64,000 nt of DNA, taken from NCBI RefSeq assembly GCF_004564135.1, contig NZ_CP038255.1, forward strand, positions 2,777,501-2,841,500, given 5' to 3'. Under the pieces are notes generated by a model, which worked only from the letters and a program-made list of their open reading frames with translations, ran no database searches and was not told the origin of the DNA. This document shows positions 1-8,975 of the stretch, piece by piece (positions within the stretch are counted from its first letter, which is position 1; each line of letters starts with the position of its first letter). A program made the position numbers and the translations under genes. The stretch is from Terasakiella sp. SH-1. Its GTDB lineage: Bacteria > Pseudomonadota > Alphaproteobacteria > Rhodospirillales > Terasakiellaceae.

Positions 1-508
<508 letters not shown>

Positions 509-509
509 C

Positions 510-530
510 CTCTCACCCAAATGGGTGAGG
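510..530 (+). terminator. hairpin after ligA, possible terminator
   Basis: CTCACCC (512-518) and GGGTGAG (523-529) form a perfect 7-bp stem with a 4-base loop just after the ligA stop codon. It is followed by a mixed sequence rather than a clean T-run, so it is at best a weak or factor-assisted terminator. Confidence 0.35.
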
Positions 531-598
531 ATTCGCGACTCTTTTACACATATCTTTTCCTATAAGGCGCTTATACAAAAGAAATATAGGATAAAAGA

Positions 599-829
599 AT
601 GTGTGCATCGCGGCTAACATTCTCAGAAGATCTGGACCTGGATGACCCCTGTGTCATTGCCACCCAACTTTATGAAAGACAGGGCTATCTGAGGGCCCTT
701 GATACGGTTGCCAGCTATATCCATGCTGCTGGTAATGAAACCGAGCGCAGGGAATGGCTCCTCATCGCCACTGAAATCAAGAAAATGGGCAAAACGGATA
801 TCCAGCAGGTCCAAACTGGCTTGCGTTGA
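599..829 (+). CDS. small conserved-looking protein of unknown function
   Basis: A 76-residue soluble, acidic protein without signal peptide or membrane segment. An AGGA ribosome-binding site lies about 7 bases before the ATG, and the stop codon abuts the stop of the convergent tag gene. The pattern (a short helix, then AxxL-xxxGYxxALxxVAxYI, then W near residue 53 and LxxATEI) resembles the many 60-80 residue helical proteins of Alphaproteobacteria, but I cannot name a family. The ligA-distal position and its own ribosome-binding site support a real gene; the function is unknown. Confidence 0.6.
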   Translation: MCASRLTFSEDLDLDDPCVIATQLYERQGYLRALDTVASYIHAAGNETERREWLLIATEIKKMGKTDIQQVQTGLR

Positions 830-1429
830 CTATTTGCCTTTATGCCTGATCACATCAGCCTGTAAACAGGCTGTTTTTGCGTGTTGCGGACAATCAACAA
901 CATGATCATTCACCATCCCAATGGCTTGTAAATAGGCATATACAGTTGTTGTCCCTACAAATTTAAAGCCCCGTTTTTTTAAGTCTTTGGCAATCTTGTC
1001 GGAAAGCTCCGTCTTTGAGGGAACCTCTTTCAAGCTGTTCCGTACATGACCAAGGGGAACATAATCAACAAAAGACCAGATATAGTGACTGAACGAACCA
1101 AACTCTTTTTGAATGGCGATAATCGCATGGGCATTGTTAAGCGTCGCGGCAATTTTTTGGCGATGGCGTACAATTCCTTCAAACTGTAAAAGTCGTTCAA
1201 TATCATCCTCCCCCATTTGAGATACTTTGGCGATATCAAAATGATGAAAAGCCTCACGATACCCTTCACGTTTAGCCAACACCGTGCTCCAGCTTAGGCC
1301 GGATTGCGCACTTTCCAGTGTAATCATTTCAAAATGCTGGGCATCTTCAAAAACAGGTACGCCCCATTCCTTATCATGATACGCTTGATCACGCGGTGTT
1401 TTTTGCGCCCATGTACAACCCGACATCAC
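830..1429 (-). CDS. tag: DNA-3-methyladenine glycosylase I
   Basis: This 199-residue protein has the full length and signature of the Tag family, which removes 3-methyladenine from alkylated DNA to start base-excision repair. Visible marks are the N-terminal CxWA motif, the 'YHDxEWGVP' block, 'GLSWSTVLxKREGYREAF', and the C-terminal 'GMVNDHVVDCPQH', which with the N-terminal Cys and His supplies the structural zinc site of this family. Two ATGs are adjacent at the start, so the protein begins at 1429 or 1426. The gene is convergent with the small gene at 599-829 and lies 17 bp downstream of the TDT transporter gene on the same strand. Confidence 0.95.
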   Translation of the reverse strand: MMSGCTWAQKTPRDQAYHDKEWGVPVFEDAQHFEMITLESAQSGLSWSTVLAKREGYREAFHHFDIAKVSQMGEDDIERLLQFEGIVRHRQKIAATLNNAHAIIAIQKEFGSFSHYIWSFVDYVPLGHVRNSLKEVPSKTELSDKIAKDLKKRGFKFVGTTTVYAYLQAIGMVNDHVVDCPQHAKTACLQADVIRHKGK

Positions 1430-1446
1430 ATCTCCCTTCTTTTCCC

Positions 1447-2409
1447 CTAATCGGCAACGCAGACTTCACATCTAATTAAAGCGATCACCGTGCGCACCGT
1501 TAAAGCTGCAATCACAGCAAAAGTAATTGCATACAGGGTTGCCGCCCCGTGCAGGAAAAACACCTGCCCGGTAAGCTCCCCCATCAAGTTAGTCGCAGCT
1601 GTAAAGGCAGCCAAGGGGAAAGTATAGGCCCACCACGACATGGCAAATTTAATACGCAGCATGCGGCGCACCTGAAAGGTCAGCAATAGAAAGAAAAAGG
1701 CAGCCCAGTAATAAATCAGACGGCCAAACACATCCAATTCCCCGACAAGCTGAATATAGGCAACAAAACCAATGCTGGGGGGAGCCAGTAAAATAAAGAG
1801 CGTGGGCAACAGCTTTTCTGGCATTGGGTTATGGAATACCAAACGGTTCATAATCAAAATCAGCAAAATGCCCCAGAACATCAGCCCCCAGGAAAAGAAA
1901 AACCAGGAGATTTCTGCCGGAGCATGCTGTACCCCAACAACTGGGACAATGATATTGCCCACTGCCGGGATAAACCACGCAGGTGTACTATGAACGATTT
2001 CATAACGGGTATGGGTGATCCAGCTGTTGATGATAGCCATGGAGAGGAAGAACTGGAAAAAACACCCGGTGCCCCAGAGAAAGAAAGACAAGCGCTCATT
2101 GATGGGGAAAAAGGCAGTGCCTAATAAAAGCAGGCTGATACTGGCCGCTGGGAAAAAACTGATTTTAATCGGGTGGTTCCAATCTGCCAACACAGCAGCC
2201 GGATACTTCAACGATTTCAGCGTATAGGTCGCCAGAATCGCAATATAAATTGCCAAAGACAAATACGCCAACACCGTGAAGACAAGCCCCGTTCCATTCC
2301 AAAGCCAATCCATCTTATGGGTAATCAGCGTCAGCCCCGACAGCCCCATTGTGGTGGCAAACATCGGGATGGGGAAATATTGCAGTTTACTGTGTTGTTC
2401 TTCAGACAT
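1447..2409 (-). CDS. TDT/SLAC1-family transporter (TehA-like)
   Basis: An integral membrane protein of 320 residues with about ten hydrophobic segments and the N-terminal 'FPIPMFATTMGLSGLTL' motif of the tellurite-resistance/dicarboxylate transporter (TDT) family, which includes TehA and the plant SLAC1 anion channel. Family members form trimeric anion channels or carry C4-dicarboxylates or sulfite; which substrate applies here cannot be read from sequence. The open frame extends further upstream, but the ATG at 2409 (MSEEQHSK) is the natural start just before the first membrane helix. The gene follows the ATP synthase terminator and precedes tag. Confidence 0.82.
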   Translation of the reverse strand: MSEEQHSKLQYFPIPMFATTMGLSGLTLITHKMDWLWNGTGLVFTVLAYLSLAIYIAILATYTLKSLKYPAAVLADWNHPIKISFFPAASISLLLLGTAFFPINERLSFFLWGTGCFFQFFLSMAIINSWITHTRYEIVHSTPAWFIPAVGNIIVPVVGVQHAPAEISWFFFSWGLMFWGILLILIMNRLVFHNPMPEKLLPTLFILLAPPSIGFVAYIQLVGELDVFGRLIYYWAAFFFLLLTFQVRRMLRIKFAMSWWAYTFPLAAFTAATNLMGELTGQVFFLHGAATLYAITFAVIAALTVRTVIALIRCEVCVAD

Positions 2410-2513
2410 GATATGCAACTCTGAGCTTATTATATATAAATCAAACCTTATCCTGAGAACCAGAATTATGCAATCAAACAGCACAGTGCATTGCGTTTTA
2501 TCAATGTTAATGA

Positions 2514-2550
2514 CATAAAAAAAGAGCCCCCAAAATGGAGACTCTTTTTA
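2514..2550 (-). terminator. rho-independent terminator of the ATP synthase operon
   Basis: On the minus strand AAAAAGAG...CTCTTTTTTT forms a stem that also contains a short GC-rich part (TCC/GGG) and ends in a run of seven T. It lies 28 bases after the stop of the last operon gene (subunit b) and separates the operon from the TDT transporter gene. Confidence 0.8.
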
Positions 2551-2577
2551 AGATGCGATTGTCGAGATGACGATTGC

Positions 2578-3111
2578 TTAGTTGCTCAGTTGACCTGAGA
2601 GTTGGGCAATGGCATCGTCGATCATAGCATTGGCTTGTGTCGCATTGATGCTTTCTGACAAAAGTTGTTCAGAAGCAGCAATCGCAACATTTGTTGCCAG
2701 TGCCTGCACTTCAGCGATTGCCGTTGCTTCAGCCTGTGCAATACGGGCTTGGGCAGCAGCTTCACGGCGCTTCAGAGCATTTTCAAGATCAGTTTTCGAC
2801 TTAGCTTCCAGGCGAGCTGCTTCTTCTTTCGCACGCTGCAGGATTTTCGCGGCTTCTTCTTCCGCTTCCTGCTGCTTGCGTTTGTAAGAAGCCAGGAGTT
2901 CCTGAGCTTCTTCGCGAAGTTTTTCAGCTTCGTCCAGCTGCGCTTTAATCGTATCGGCGCGATCATCCAGTGCAGTCCCCAGCATACGACCTACTGGTTT
3001 TGCAACGAGGACCATCAAGGTGATGAATGCCAAAGCGACCCAGAAAGTCGGATCGTGGAACATACCGCCTTCAGCGCCTGCGCCAGATGCGGCGTGTGCG
3101 ACAGAAATCAT
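2578..3111 (-). CDS. atpF: F0F1 ATP synthase subunit b
   Basis: A 177-residue peripheral-stalk subunit. It has one N-terminal membrane helix (about residues 22-42, 'FWVALAFITLMVLVA') followed by a long charged Ala/Glu/Lys-rich coiled coil. In alphaproteobacteria two different b-type chains (b and b') form the stator heterodimer that holds the F1 head against the rotor; this is the second of the pair and the last gene of the operon. Its ATG shares one base with the b' stop codon (TGATG), so translation is likely coupled. The residues before the helix (MISVAHAASGAGAEG) look like a short periplasmic or cleaved leader, common in alphaproteobacterial b chains. Confidence 0.93.
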   Translation of the reverse strand: MISVAHAASGAGAEGGMFHDPTFWVALAFITLMVLVAKPVGRMLGTALDDRADTIKAQLDEAEKLREEAQELLASYKRKQQEAEEEAAKILQRAKEEAARLEAKSKTDLENALKRREAAAQARIAQAEATAIAEVQALATNVAIAASEQLLSESINATQANAMIDDAIAQLSGQLSN

Positions 3112-3599
3112 CAGTTTGTCTCCATTGCTTTAGCAACAGCGGCAGAAACCGCTGCATCGTCTACAGAAACACCAGAGAGTTTCTCAACAGTTGCTTTCGC
3201 AACGTCGCCAGAAACCTCAGAAATGTTTGCGAGCGCCTTGTCTTTTGCTTCCGCGATGCGGGCTTCTGCTTCAGAAAGCTTGGCATCCAGCTTGGCAGCC
3301 AGCTCGTCTTGAGCTTTCGCCTGAGCCGCGTTCGCCTGATCAATAACTGCTTTCACAGCATCTTGAGCGTTTGAACGAGCTTCAGCCAGAGACTTTTCAT
3401 AAGCTTCTGCAGCTTCTTCCGCTTCTTTCTTCAAAGCGGCAGCCTTTTCCAGGTTTTCGTCGATGCGTGTTTGACGCTCTTCAAGAACCTCGGCAATGCG
3501 CGGCAAAGCCACTTTAGCCATGAGGAAATACATAGCTAAAAAGGTGATAACAAGCCAAACAATTTGCGGGGCAAAAAGGCTTATATCTAACTGTGGCAT
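3111..3599 (-). CDS. atpF': F0F1 ATP synthase subunit b'
   Basis: A 162-residue stalk chain that begins 'MPQLDISLFAPQIVWLVITF', the usual b' start with the membrane helix at about residues 12-30. The next 'KVALPRIAEVLEERQTRIDENLEKA' leads into a long coiled coil. It pairs with subunit b encoded directly downstream. Presence of a separate b' chain is a feature of photosynthetic and alphaproteobacterial ATP synthases. The gene sits between atpE (73-bp gap) and the b gene (one-base overlap). Confidence 0.94.
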   Translation of the reverse strand: MPQLDISLFAPQIVWLVITFLAMYFLMAKVALPRIAEVLEERQTRIDENLEKAAALKKEAEEAAEAYEKSLAEARSNAQDAVKAVIDQANAAQAKAQDELAAKLDAKLSEAEARIAEAKDKALANISEVSGDVAKATVEKLSGVSVDDAAVSAAVAKAMETN

Positions 3600-3672
3600 A
3601 ATGCGCTCCTTCCAAAAAAGTTCGAAAGGTTACTGAATGAACAGCAACCTATGAAACTTAACTCTCGACTTC

Positions 3673-3897
3673 TTATGTGAAGAGGATCAGGAAGGAGATG
3701 AGCAGTGCGTACAGAGCAACCGCTTCCACGAGTGCGAAGCCAAGCATAGCCAGGCCGAATACTTGTGAACGAGCAGCAGGGTTGCGAGCAACAGAGCCGA
3801 TCAGAGAAGAGAAGATGTTACCAATACCAGCACCAACGCCAGACAGGCCGATTACAGCCAGACCAGCACCGATCATTTTAGCAGCAGCGAGTTCCAT
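3673..3897 (-). CDS. atpE: F0F1 ATP synthase subunit c
   Basis: A 74-residue proteolipid that forms the rotor ring. Two membrane helices are joined by the polar loop 'RNPAARSQ'; the second helix carries the ion-binding glutamate in '[14 protein letters not shown]'. The glycine-rich first helix ([17 protein letters not shown]) is typical, and no extra Gln/Thr ligands of a sodium-type c subunit are evident, so proton coupling is expected. A longer open frame exists upstream, but the ATG at 3897 ([10 protein letters not shown]) gives the standard family length. Confidence 0.95.
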   Translation of the reverse strand: MELAAAKMIGAGLAVIGLSGVGAGIGNIFSSLIGSVARNPAARSQVFGLAMLGFALVEAVALYALLISFLILFT

Positions 3898-4015
3898 AGA
3901 TCTAAATCCTATAAGAAAAGTAAAAAATGAAAGACTGAGGGTCTCGAGCTTCGTCATCACCTGAAGTCAACGAAACCCACCGTCTTGCGAGAAACCTATA
4001 CTAAGTTGCTTAGGC

Positions 4016-4765
4016 TTAGTGCAGGTGAATGGAGTCGTTCAGATAGATACAAGTCAGTACGGCAAATACGTACGCTTGCAAGAACGCCACCAAGAATTCG
4101 AAGCCTGTCAGCGCCACATCAATGGCAAACGGTGCCCAACCGCCGATGAAACCAAGCGGAATAATGAAGCCAGCAAATACTTTCATCATTGTGTGACCAG
4201 CTGTCATGTTCGCAAACAAACGAATAGACAGGGATACCGGGCGAGACAGGTAAGAGATAATTTCAATCGGTACCAGCAGCGGAAGCATAACTTTCGGAAC
4301 GCCACCGGGAACGAAGAATGTAAAGAAGTGCATGCCGTGGCGCGCAATACCGATCAGCGTCACACCGATAAACACAGCCATCGCCAGTGTGAATGTCACA
4401 GCGATGTGGGATGTGAAGGTGAAGCTGTAAGGCAGCAGGCCAAGGAAGTTCCCGAACAGAATGAACATGAACAATGTGAAGATGATCGGGAAGTACTTGG
4501 CGCCTTCTTTCCCGACGTTGTCACGGACCATGTCGGCAACGAAGCTGTAGCAAAGCTCAGCCATGGACTGCCAGCGACCCGGAACCAGTGAGCGTTTGCC
4601 CATGCCCATGATCAGGAAGATAGAAACCACGGCGACGGTCGCAACCATCATGAAGCCAGAGTTTGTGAAAGACGCATCGATACCAGCGATGTTGATCTCA
4701 GGACCGATATTCTTAATGTCAAATTGCGCGAGTGGAGATGCCACGGTGCCCTCATCTTTGCCCAA
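4016..4765 (-). CDS. atpB: F0F1 ATP synthase subunit a
   Basis: A 249-residue membrane protein forming the proton half-channels. The N-terminus 'SPLAQFDIKNIGPEINIAG' is the characteristic alphaproteobacterial start. The essential arginine lies in 'SRPVSLSIRLFANMTAGHTMMKV', and the last helices 'FLVAFLQAYVFAVLTCIYLNDS' carry the conserved glutamine. It follows atpI by 7 bp and precedes atpE. The identification is certain. Confidence 0.97.
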   Translation of the reverse strand: MGKDEGTVASPLAQFDIKNIGPEINIAGIDASFTNSGFMMVATVAVVSIFLIMGMGKRSLVPGRWQSMAELCYSFVADMVRDNVGKEGAKYFPIIFTLFMFILFGNFLGLLPYSFTFTSHIAVTFTLAMAVFIGVTLIGIARHGMHFFTFFVPGGVPKVMLPLLVPIEIISYLSRPVSLSIRLFANMTAGHTMMKVFAGFIIPLGFIGGWAPFAIDVALTGFEFLVAFLQAYVFAVLTCIYLNDSIHLH

Positions 4766-4772
4766 TTATGGG

Positions 4773-5138
4773 CTAATCCTTTAAAGTGTCGTCTTTTTCA
4801 CGCGGTTCAAAGTTATCTTTATAGCCAGCGGCCATCCCTAGACCCTGAACAGTGCGAAAAACGTTCATAATTCCGGCTGCTGCGCCCAAGAAGAAGAACA
4901 GAACCATCAGCCACGGTTTCGTGTCGAACACATAATGGTCCAACGCGTAGCCAATTGCCACCCCTACAGCCAGACCTGAAATAAGGTCCGCGCCGCAACG
5001 CAAGGCAAGTCCTAACCCTTTCGGCGGTTCGTTGGTCGGTGCCTTCAAACCACGAGGCGCAATAGAATGATCCTGCGCCTGCTTCAGACGGGTGTCGAAC
5101 TCGTCCAGTTCAGAGGGTTTCTTATCGTCATTACTCAT
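4773..5138 (-). CDS. atpI: ATP synthase assembly protein AtpI
   Basis: A 121-residue protein with a hydrophilic N-terminus, two membrane helices (about 50-68 and 78-98, the second containing 'WLMVLFFFLGAAAGIMNVFR'), and a charged tail. AtpI proteins lead F0 operons and help assemble the c ring and/or handle magnesium. The frame can be extended five codons to a TTG, but the ATG at 5138 has a GGGGAT ribosome-binding sequence about 7 bases upstream and is preferred. First gene of the operon. Confidence 0.85.
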   Translation of the reverse strand: MSNDDKKPSELDEFDTRLKQAQDHSIAPRGLKAPTNEPPKGLGLALRCGADLISGLAVGVAIGYALDHYVFDTKPWLMVLFFFLGAAAGIMNVFRTVQGLGMAAGYKDNFEPREKDDTLKD

Positions 5139-5224
5139 TAATTTTATCCCCAAAAGCCGGGGTCAAATTGAGCAAGAGATTGATGATCCCCCCACTTCTC
5201 GACTCATAAGCCGAAGTGCGTCGC

Positions 5225-5253
5225 AACATATATAGGGAGCCCCCCCATGTCAA
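5225..5253 (-). promoter_or_regulatory. probable sigma-70 promoter of the ATP synthase operon
   Basis: On the minus strand a perfect -35 box TTGACA (5253-5248) is followed after exactly 17 bases by TATGTT (5230-5225). It lies 87 bases upstream of the atpI ATG in an otherwise gene-free stretch of about 290 bp (5139-5425). The rest of that stretch is AT-rich with no recognisable element. Confidence 0.6.
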
Positions 5254-5425
5254 GGCTGGAAAACCCGCCTATAACCCATTGTAAACAAAAGTGAAAAAGT
5301 GGAATTACCAGTTATATTTCCGTGGTAGAAGGCAGGAATCGCGATCTTCTCTCAATTTCGCAAAAAAGATTCCCTTGAATTTTCAAATATTCGTAAACCA
5401 AAAGGAACTTTGAAATTAAATGACT

Positions 5426-5785
5426 TTAACTAATCCAAATGCCACTGGCTTTGGGTTTTTCTTCATCATTGAAGGTGATGGTAATGATGAAGTCATTTTT
5501 GCTTTTGGTGAAACGTGCCTTATAGATGAAACCGATACGGCCATCGCGATGGATTGTGGTCAGGAAGTGTTTTTCCGCCAAGGTGCCCATGGTTTTGCCG
5601 ATATTTTTCTGATTGCGCAGAAAATCATCTTTGGTGATATTATCTTTCAGCGTCGCCTCAAAGCTGGCACAAAAGCCGTCATAATCCCCTTCATCCTGAG
5701 CTTTTAGGATGGAGTCGACAATCGGGCTGACACGAGTGAGGGCTTCTTTTTCATTGTTACCGAGTTTGCCAAAATACGTTTCCAT
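5426..5785 (-). CDS. hypothetical protein, small NTF2-like candidate
   Basis: A 119-residue soluble protein with no signal peptide. A good AAGGAAA ribosome-binding site stands 5 bases before its ATG. The pattern (helical N-terminus with 'ILKAQDEGDYDGFCASF', then 'FLRNQKNIGKTMG' and a run of alternating hydrophobic strands ending 'FIITITFNDEEKPKASGIWI') resembles the NTF2-like/DUF3887-type fold in which a small alpha+beta cone ends with strands; this is only a fold guess. It stands alone between the ATP synthase promoter region and radC. Confidence 0.6.
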   Translation of the reverse strand: METYFGKLGNNEKEALTRVSPIVDSILKAQDEGDYDGFCASFEATLKDNITKDDFLRNQKNIGKTMGTLAEKHFLTTIHRDGRIGFIYKARFTKSKNDFIITITFNDEEKPKASGIWIS

Positions 5786-5849
5786 GGGTTTTCCTTTCTT
5801 AAGTTGCCTATGGCTATGATGGGTTTTCGCTCAAAATTCAACCCTTTCC

Positions 5850-6551
5850 TTACAGCAAACTATGACTTTTAAAGCTGTAATACCCCTTTCGACTGACGAT
5901 CACATGATCATGGAGTTCAAGGCTTAAAGGTCGCGCAATGTCACGAATGCGTTTGGTCATGTCGATATCCGCCCGCGAAGGCGTTGTATCGCCACTAGGG
6001 TGGTTATGCACCATGATCAGCGCTGATGCTTCCAGTTCAAGGGCACGTTTGATCACTTCACGTGGATAAACCGGTGTATGATCAATCGTGCCGCGTTGCT
6101 GAAGTTCATCGGCAATCAGAACATTTTTGCGATTAAGATAGAGAACACGAAACTGTTCCACCCCGTGATAGGCCATGGAGGCACGGCAATAATCCAACAA
6201 CGTTTGCCAGGAAGATAAAACAGGCTTGTTCAACACCTGCTCCTGTGCCAAACGTATCGCCCCGGCCTGACTGGCTTTTAGGGAACAAACGGCTGCTTCC
6301 CCCAAACCATCTTCCAGTAATAATGTTCTGGGGTCTGCGGAAATGACATCGGCAAAACTGCCAAAGCTTTTGATCAAGCGCTTGGCAAGTGGCTTGACAT
6401 CCCCACGCGGAATTGCCCCAAACAATAACAGTTCCAACAATTCATAATCATGGAGAGCCTCGCCACCTGATTTTAAAAACCGTTCACGCAAACGTTTTCG
6501 ATGACCGACATAATGGGGGATTTCACTCACAACAACCTCATTTCTCTTCAT
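5850..6551 (-). CDS. radC: RadC family JAB-domain protein
   Basis: This 233-residue protein has the RadC architecture: an N-terminal UPF0758 helix-hairpin-helix region ('HYVGHRKRLRERFLKSG', 'DYELLELLLFGAIPRGDVKPLAKRL') and a C-terminal JAB/MPN metalloprotease-like domain. That domain carries the JAMM zinc motif, here E in the strand before 'LIMVHNHPSGDTTPSRADID'. The molecular function of RadC remains unsettled; the old repair assignment is not supported. In many alphaproteobacteria radC follows map; here two genes lie between them. Confidence 0.92.
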   Translation of the reverse strand: MKRNEVVVSEIPHYVGHRKRLRERFLKSGGEALHDYELLELLLFGAIPRGDVKPLAKRLIKSFGSFADVISADPRTLLLEDGLGEAAVCSLKASQAGAIRLAQEQVLNKPVLSSWQTLLDYCRASMAYHGVEQFRVLYLNRKNVLIADELQQRGTIDHTPVYPREVIKRALELEASALIMVHNHPSGDTTPSRADIDMTKRIRDIARPLSLELHDHVIVSRKGYYSFKSHSLL

Positions 6552-6583
6552 GTTAATGAGGCTATGAAAGGAACAGGGCGTTT

Positions 6584-7324
6584 TTAAATCGCCTTGATCA
6601 TGGTGCTGGCTTTTTCAACCAGTTTATTCAGCGCCAAGACGACAACCTTGGTGCTATAGCCAAAGATAAAGGCCAACAGTTCCGGAGCCGCAAAATGCTT
6701 TCCATTTCCTCCTGCCGCTGCGGCTCCCTCGTTAAAGAAGAGAGAAATCACCACGAAGGAAACGATGATTGCCAACAGGAAATGAATGCAAAAACTTATT
6801 ACATGAAAAAGTCCGTTCTTTTCTTTTTTCAGGACACTTTCATACGTTCTTGTCAGCAACAAAGCAAAGGCACCAAAGACACTGAAAACCACCATCTTCA
6901 CCTTTTCCTGATCCTTCAGACCAAAGATGCTGTTATCCGCTTTCACAAAAGTATAGGCAAAATACCCAACGATCACGAGCAACACAATCCCGATAATGGC
7001 TTGTAACCATTTGCTCAACGGCCGGGTCAAAGAACGTTCCAGATCAAGAAAACGATCATAGATATCCCAGAATTTTACATCGTCTTCCTCAAGAGGGGTC
7101 AGCTCTTTTTTTAATTCCAGACACTTGCTTTGCAAGTCACGGATTTTTGTCCGCGAGAACGTCGATTCTGATTTACATCGGGAAAACTGGATAAGCTTGT
7201 CGATTTCCACCATCAAGTCGTCTTTTGTGTCAATCGCCTGCACCGATTGCCCCGTATTCGCAGCAGCTTTTGTATCTGACATCCCAAGAGTTCCCTTCTT
7301 TAACAAAGGTGTGTTTTGCATCAT
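6584..7324 (-). CDS. membrane protein of unknown function
   Basis: A 246-residue protein. The cytoplasmic N-terminal part (about 1-105) contains a predicted coiled coil ('RDLQSKCLELKKELTPLEEDD'). Three or four hydrophobic helices follow (about 108-128, 142-160, 175-200, and a weaker 215-235), with a Gly/Ala-rich periplasmic loop 'NEGAAAAGGNG'. The start is one of two tandem ATGs preceded by AAGG; an alternative is MSDTKAAAN 14 codons later. I do not recognise a family. It lies 61 bp downstream of a chemoreceptor gene and 32 bp upstream of radC, so it may share their transcript. Confidence 0.6.
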   Translation of the reverse strand: MMQNTPLLKKGTLGMSDTKAAANTGQSVQAIDTKDDLMVEIDKLIQFSRCKSESTFSRTKIRDLQSKCLELKKELTPLEEDDVKFWDIYDRFLDLERSLTRPLSKWLQAIIGIVLLVIVGYFAYTFVKADNSIFGLKDQEKVKMVVFSVFGAFALLLTRTYESVLKKEKNGLFHVISFCIHFLLAIIVSFVVISLFFNEGAAAAGGNGKHFAAPELLAFIFGYSTKVVVLALNKLVEKASTMIKAI

Positions 7325-7385
7325 AAAACAACCTTGAAAAAAAGGTAACGGACTCTCAATTAAAAATCAAGATCGTGACGTGTTT

Positions 7386-8879
7386 CTAAAAAATCTCGAA
7401 CCCTTGCTGACCATTCTGATCCGGTGAAAGATGTTCGGGGAAATCATTGGCATTATTGATGATCAAATCTTCGATGAAATATTTAAAATCACCCGAACTC
7501 AATTCTTCCTGATCAAACTGTAAATGCACACCGTTACCTGACTGTTGAATGACCGTTGCATTGACATTAACGTCAAAATCACCCGGCGAGATCACCACAT
7601 GCTGGCGGTCTTCAAATTGGGGCATCTCATCGCTTTTAATAAAGCAGCCCCCCAGAGAAATATTTTCAATTGTCGTCTGGATTTTACGGTCGCCCAAATG
7701 CACAAGTGCATGGGAATCAATGGTGAAACGTTCATGAGCCCGCAGGTTATTTTGCGCCGATAGCGTCAAATCATTAATGATGATTTTCATGCGGCGTGTC
7801 ATATGATGAACAACCTGATTCGCCAAACCTGACGTCTCAACAATTTTCTCACTCAGATGGGTTTCATTGGCGACTTCATTGGCAACTTCTTCATTCTTAA
7901 TGCGCAAACTATCCATCGCCTGATCCACATGGGTAATGGTCGTGGCAATTTCAGAGGTTGCTGCACTTTGTTCAAGGGCTGCCTGGGCAACTTGCTGTGT
8001 GATCTTTTCAATTTCACCGACAACAGCCTCAATTTCATGCATGGCCCCCAGGGTCGATTCCGTCTCTCCCTGAATATCCTGAATATGGTTGCCAATTTCC
8101 GTCGTCGCCTTGGCCGTTTCAGTTGCGAGTTTTTTCACCTCACTGGCCACAACGCTAAAGCCTTTGCCCGCTTCACCTGCACGTGCAGCTTCAATCGTGG
8201 CATTCATTGCCAACATATTGGTCTGATCTGCAATTTCAGCGATAATGCGCACAAAATTACGGATTTGGTTTACAGAGGAGGAAAGCCCTTCCACGGTATT
8301 CAAGGCAGTCCGTGTTGTCTCAACCGACTTATGAGACGTCTGTTGCAAATCCTTGCTTAACCCATCAACCTGCGTATTGCTTTGAGATAAGCGGTCTGTA
8401 TGTTCAACGACCGTATTAATGCCCTGATTGGCATTCTCAGATAATGTCACCAGATCATGGGTCAATGACGCAATTGATTTGGATGACTGGCTGATTTCCC
8501 TGGTGACATATTCCATCACGGAAACATTCTGACCGATATCGGCTGTGGATTGCTTAAAGCGCATATCCAACATTTCAGCAATGTTGAGGAAACGTTCACG
8601 CAAGAGATCTTCAAGAAACAGTTCTTTATTTACAAAAACTTCCTCTTTATCCGTGTCATTGCCACCTGTGGAAACGGATGCTTCTTCAACGACAGTCGGT
8701 GCACTGGGGACCTTTTGACTTTGGGTAGACAAACGCACCGAGGTCCCAATAAAGGCCAAGAAACAAACTGCCAGCACAGCTGCACTGACATATGAATTTT
8801 CAGAACTAATAATAAAAACAGCAGCCAAAAGCCACAGCGCTGCATTCAGCCAGATATACTGTCTTATCGCGTAAACCAT
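7386..8879 (-). CDS. chemoreceptor-like protein with C-terminal PilZ domain
   Basis: A 497-residue protein with two closely spaced N-terminal membrane helices (about 10-25 and 29-46) and essentially no periplasmic sensing domain. It has no clear HAMP. A full methyl-accepting signalling domain follows, whose hairpin tip contains '[33 protein letters not shown]'. The C-terminal ~100 residues form a PilZ domain with both c-di-GMP motifs, R-x3-R (RAHER, about residue 380) and N-x-S-x2-G (NISLGG). Family knowledge predicts interaction with CheW/CheA and c-di-GMP binding. I chose the ATG at 8879 because AGGGA lies 5 bases upstream; the longer frame starting at 8900 lacks one. The gene lies between map and an unknown membrane protein. 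Confidence 0.88.
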   Translation of the reverse strand: MVYAIRQYIWLNAALWLLAAVFIISSENSYVSAAVLAVCFLAFIGTSVRLSTQSQKVPSAPTVVEEASVSTGGNDTDKEEVFVNKELFLEDLLRERFLNIAEMLDMRFKQSTADIGQNVSVMEYVTREISQSSKSIASLTHDLVTLSENANQGINTVVEHTDRLSQSNTQVDGLSKDLQQTSHKSVETTRTALNTVEGLSSSVNQIRNFVRIIAEIADQTNMLAMNATIEAARAGEAGKGFSVVASEVKKLATETAKATTEIGNHIQDIQGETESTLGAMHEIEAVVGEIEKITQQVAQAALEQSAATSEIATTITHVDQAMDSLRIKNEEVANEVANETHLSEKIVETSGLANQVVHHMTRRMKIIINDLTLSAQNNLRAHERFTIDSHALVHLGDRKIQTTIENISLGGCFIKSDEMPQFEDRQHVVISPGDFDVNVNATVIQQSGNGVHLQFDQEELSSGDFKYFIEDLIINNANDFPEHLSPDQNGQQGFEIF

Positions 8880-8975
8880 TGTATCCCTATAGATCCCCAT
8901 CTATTGATGTTTTGTATAAAGGAAAATGGGCAATTTGTAATGATGTTTCTAACCTGTCAAAATCCTTAAGGGGAA

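Noticed and set aside
3677-3964. 95-codon + strand frame opposite atpE
   Set aside because: Shadow of the highly conserved subunit c gene.
5420-5707. 95-codon + strand frame at the NTF2-like gene
   Set aside because: The opposite strand has the better ribosome-binding site and more natural protein composition; both cannot be conserved.
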